Made by a program: the position numbers and the translations under genes
Origin: Bacteroidota bacterium
GTDB lineage: Bacteria; Bacteroidota; Ignavibacteria; Ignavibacteriales; Ignavibacteriaceae
Assembly: GCA_030706105.1 (NCBI GenBank)
Contig: JAUZPC010000148.1
Location: forward strand, 1-6,917
Reading direction: 5' to 3'
DNA length: 6,917 nt
Shown: piece after piece, positions 5,391 to 6,917 of the stretch
Layout of the letters: each line of letters begins with the position of its first letter
Position numbering within the stretch: the stretch's first letter is position 1
The notes under the pieces: generated by a model
Told to the model about the DNA's origin: nothing
What the model saw: only the letters and a program-made list of their open reading frames with translations
Database searches by the model: none

Positions 5391-6800
5391 ATGAATAAAT
5401 TAATTTTAGTTTTTGCATTAATTTCTTTGTTATTAATTAATGCTTGTTCTGATGAAAATAATCTTATTGCCCCGGTAAAAAACCCGGTTCAGGGAAATGT
5501 TAATCTTACCAGATTAGTTACTATTGGCAATAGTATTACTTCCGGATATCAATCGGGTTCGTTGTTTCAGTCTGCTCAAAATTATTCATTTGGCAATTTA
5601 ATTGCTATGCAGGTCGGGGCATCATATCAACAACCATTGGTAGCAGACCCGGGAACTAAAGGAAGGATGGAGATAATATCACTATCACCATTAGTAATAA
5701 AATATAACACCAATTCCGGAAGTCCGGTAAATACTAATTATTCTTTACCATATAATAATTTAGGTATTCCCGGAGCCGTGGTATATGATATACTAAACGC
5801 AACAAATTCTAATACATGTGCATCAGGCAAAGCAGGAGTACCGAATCCAATGTTCGATTTAGTACTGCGCGGAGCAGGTACCCAATTCCAGCAGGCAAAA
5901 GCTCTGAATCCAACATTCATAACTTTGTGGATTGGAAATAATGATGTGTTAGGATATGCTACAAGTGGAGGCGTTTCTCCGTCAGCACCAACACCATCTG
6001 CTGTTTTTGCTGCATTATATAGTCAGCTGGCTGATAGTATTGCATCATTGGGAGTAAAAGTTGCAGTTGCAAATATTCCTGAAGTAACAGCGATTCCTTT
6101 TTTCAATACAGTCGGGCCGCAATTAGCTGTTAGTTTTCCGTGGACAGCCAAAAATGTTCATAATGTGTATTACCAAAAACATGGCGAATCAGTGGGCACA
6201 GGAACGGCCGACTCATTAAGTTTGCTAAAAGGGACTGTCCTCTTAACTTTAAAGGCAGCCAGTTATACAAGTGACTTTGGTCTCCCATCGGGCAGGTTTT
6301 ATAGAGAAAACAACTATCCGGCAATACCGTCCGGAGTTGATACTACTAAGCCTTTTGGTTTGCATCCGCAAAATCCAATACCTGATGCTCTAATTCTGGA
6401 TGAAAATGAGATGGTTACTGCAAAGAACTCAACCAGAGACTTTAACAGTACCATTTCCCAGATTGCATTGGCAAAGCAATTTATTTTGGTTGATATGAAT
6501 ACTGAATTCAATAAATTAAGAGCAAATGACTTTACCGGAGGTACTTTAATTGATGGAATAAAATTTAAAACGTCTTTCATTACCGGCGGTTTGTTCAGTC
6601 TGGATGGCGTTCATCCTACAAATCAAGGACAAGGGTTTATTGCCAATTTGTTCATTAAGGCAATAAATTCAGCTTATAATGCAACAATTCCTGTAATAAA
6701 CCTATCCACTTTACCAGGAAGCATCATACTTGCTAAAAAGATGAATAAATACGGTTTGCCGGAATTTTCGCCCGGAACTTTTGATAATATTAAATACTAG
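5391..6800 (+). CDS. SGNH/GDSL-family hydrolase lipoprotein (probable esterase/lipase)
   Basis: The protein has 469 residues. The N-terminus MNKLILVFALISLLLINACS is a lipoprotein signal peptide with the lipid-attachment Cys at 19. The following SDENN is acidic, reminiscent of Bacteroidota surface-export signals (inference). Hydrolase blocks are present in order. Block I is LVTIGNSITSGY, with nucleophile Ser48 in GNSIT, an Asn variant of GDS. Block II Gly lies in NNLGIPGAVVYD (122-133). Block III is WIGNNDVLGYA, with Asn184. Block V is LDGVHPTNQG, with Asp405 and His408. The full Ser-Gly-Asn-His set and catalytic Asp are therefore intact. The protein is much longer than a minimal SGNH domain (about 200 residues) because roughly 220 residues separate blocks III and V. 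Such enzymes hydrolyse carboxylic esters such as lipids or acetylated glycans; the substrate is not readable here. Its position behind a FadL-type channel suggests that released acyl products are imported. Confidence 0.92.
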   Translation: MNKLILVFALISLLLINACSDENNLIAPVKNPVQGNVNLTRLVTIGNSITSGYQSGSLFQSAQNYSFGNLIAMQVGASYQQPLVADPGTKGRMEIISLSPLVIKYNTNSGSPVNTNYSLPYNNLGIPGAVVYDILNATNSNTCASGKAGVPNPMFDLVLRGAGTQFQQAKALNPTFITLWIGNNDVLGYATSGGVSPSAPTPSAVFAALYSQLADSIASLGVKVAVANIPEVTAIPFFNTVGPQLAVSFPWTAKNVHNVYYQKHGESVGTGTADSLSLLKGTVLLTLKAASYTSDFGLPSGRFYRENNYPAIPSGVDTTKPFGLHPQNPIPDALILDENEMVTAKNSTRDFNSTISQIALAKQFILVDMNTEFNKLRANDFTGGTLIDGIKFKTSFITGGLFSLDGVHPTNQGQGFIANLFIKAINSAYNATIPVINLSTLPGSIILAKKMNKYGLPEFSPGTFDNIKY

Positions 6801-6815
6801 AAGCCATATTTCTTT

Positions 6816-6850
6816 AAAAACCCTGTCCCCGGAAAGGGTTTTTTGTTTTC
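6816..6850 (+). terminator. Rho-independent terminator after the SGNH gene
   Basis: AAAAACCCT (6816-6824) and AGGGTTTTT (6835-6843) form a 9-bp stem around a 10-base loop. The T run TTTTTTGTTTT follows. It begins 15 bases after the SGNH stop, so it ends the transcript that carries the channel and esterase genes and possibly everything upstream. No other terminator of this quality is visible in the window. Confidence 0.85.
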
Positions 6851-6917
6851 ATAAGGCCTGATAGTATAAAATAAAATGAAAATAGCTTTAAAAATGCTTA
6901 GATTTTATTATTAAAAT

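Noticed and set aside
6130..6580. Two overlapping - strand open frames within the SGNH gene
   Set aside because: The + strand protein has all SGNH catalytic blocks across this region; the reverse frames show no domain or start signal.
6870..6909. AATAAAAT/ATTTTATT inverted repeat and a 12-codon frame from ATG 6876 at the window's end
   Set aside because: The repeat is A/T only and the frame is very short, with no ribosome site. Nothing in the final 67 bases rises above what AT-rich sequence gives by chance.

Overview
The window is AT-rich bacterial DNA with every recognisable gene on the + strand. It looks like chromosomal sequence from the Bacteroidota/Chlorobi (FCB) group. The pointers are a surface-type lipoprotein esterase paired with an OmpP1/FadL-family outer-membrane channel, and a CvpA-MutS2 gene pair. 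Several genes have good Shine-Dalgarno sites (AAAGGAGG, AAAGGAG, GGAG). Classical Bacteroidetes mostly lack these, so an Ignavibacteria/Chlorobi-like lineage is favoured. That placement is an inference from gene content and style, not from a phylogenetic marker.

Layout. Positions 1-456 hold the C-terminal half of a short-chain dehydrogenase/reductase cut by the window edge. A YqeY (GatB/YqeY-domain) protein follows at 472-924. It overlaps, through a TTGA stop/start junction, a CvpA-family membrane protein that starts with TTG (921-1433). After 84 bases comes a full-length MutS2 (1518-3866) with intact ATPase and Smr motifs. The 282 bases between MutS2 and the next large gene are not empty. 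They hold a Shine-Dalgarno-like site and a 65-codon open frame (3899-4096) that lacks an ATG/GTG/TTG at the expected place. Then come an OmpP1/FadL/TodX-type outer-membrane channel starting with TTG behind a perfect AAAGGAGG (4149-5378) and, 12 bases later, an SGNH/GDSL-hydrolase lipoprotein (5391-6800). A rho-independent terminator (6816-6850) closes the run. The last 67 bases hold no gene that I can support.

How the genes work together. The first part is a housekeeping cluster: YqeY is linked to aminoacyl-tRNA/amidotransferase-type domains, CvpA is an inner-membrane protein, and MutS2 acts on branched DNA and/or collided ribosomes. The last two genes form a plausible functional pair. An exported esterase releases hydrophobic acyl products and a FadL-type channel carries hydrophobic molecules across the outer membrane. 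No mobile element, CRISPR array, tRNA or rRNA was seen. I did not find a clearly new multi-gene system. The most unexplained item is the small open frame with the missing canonical start between mutS2 and the channel gene.
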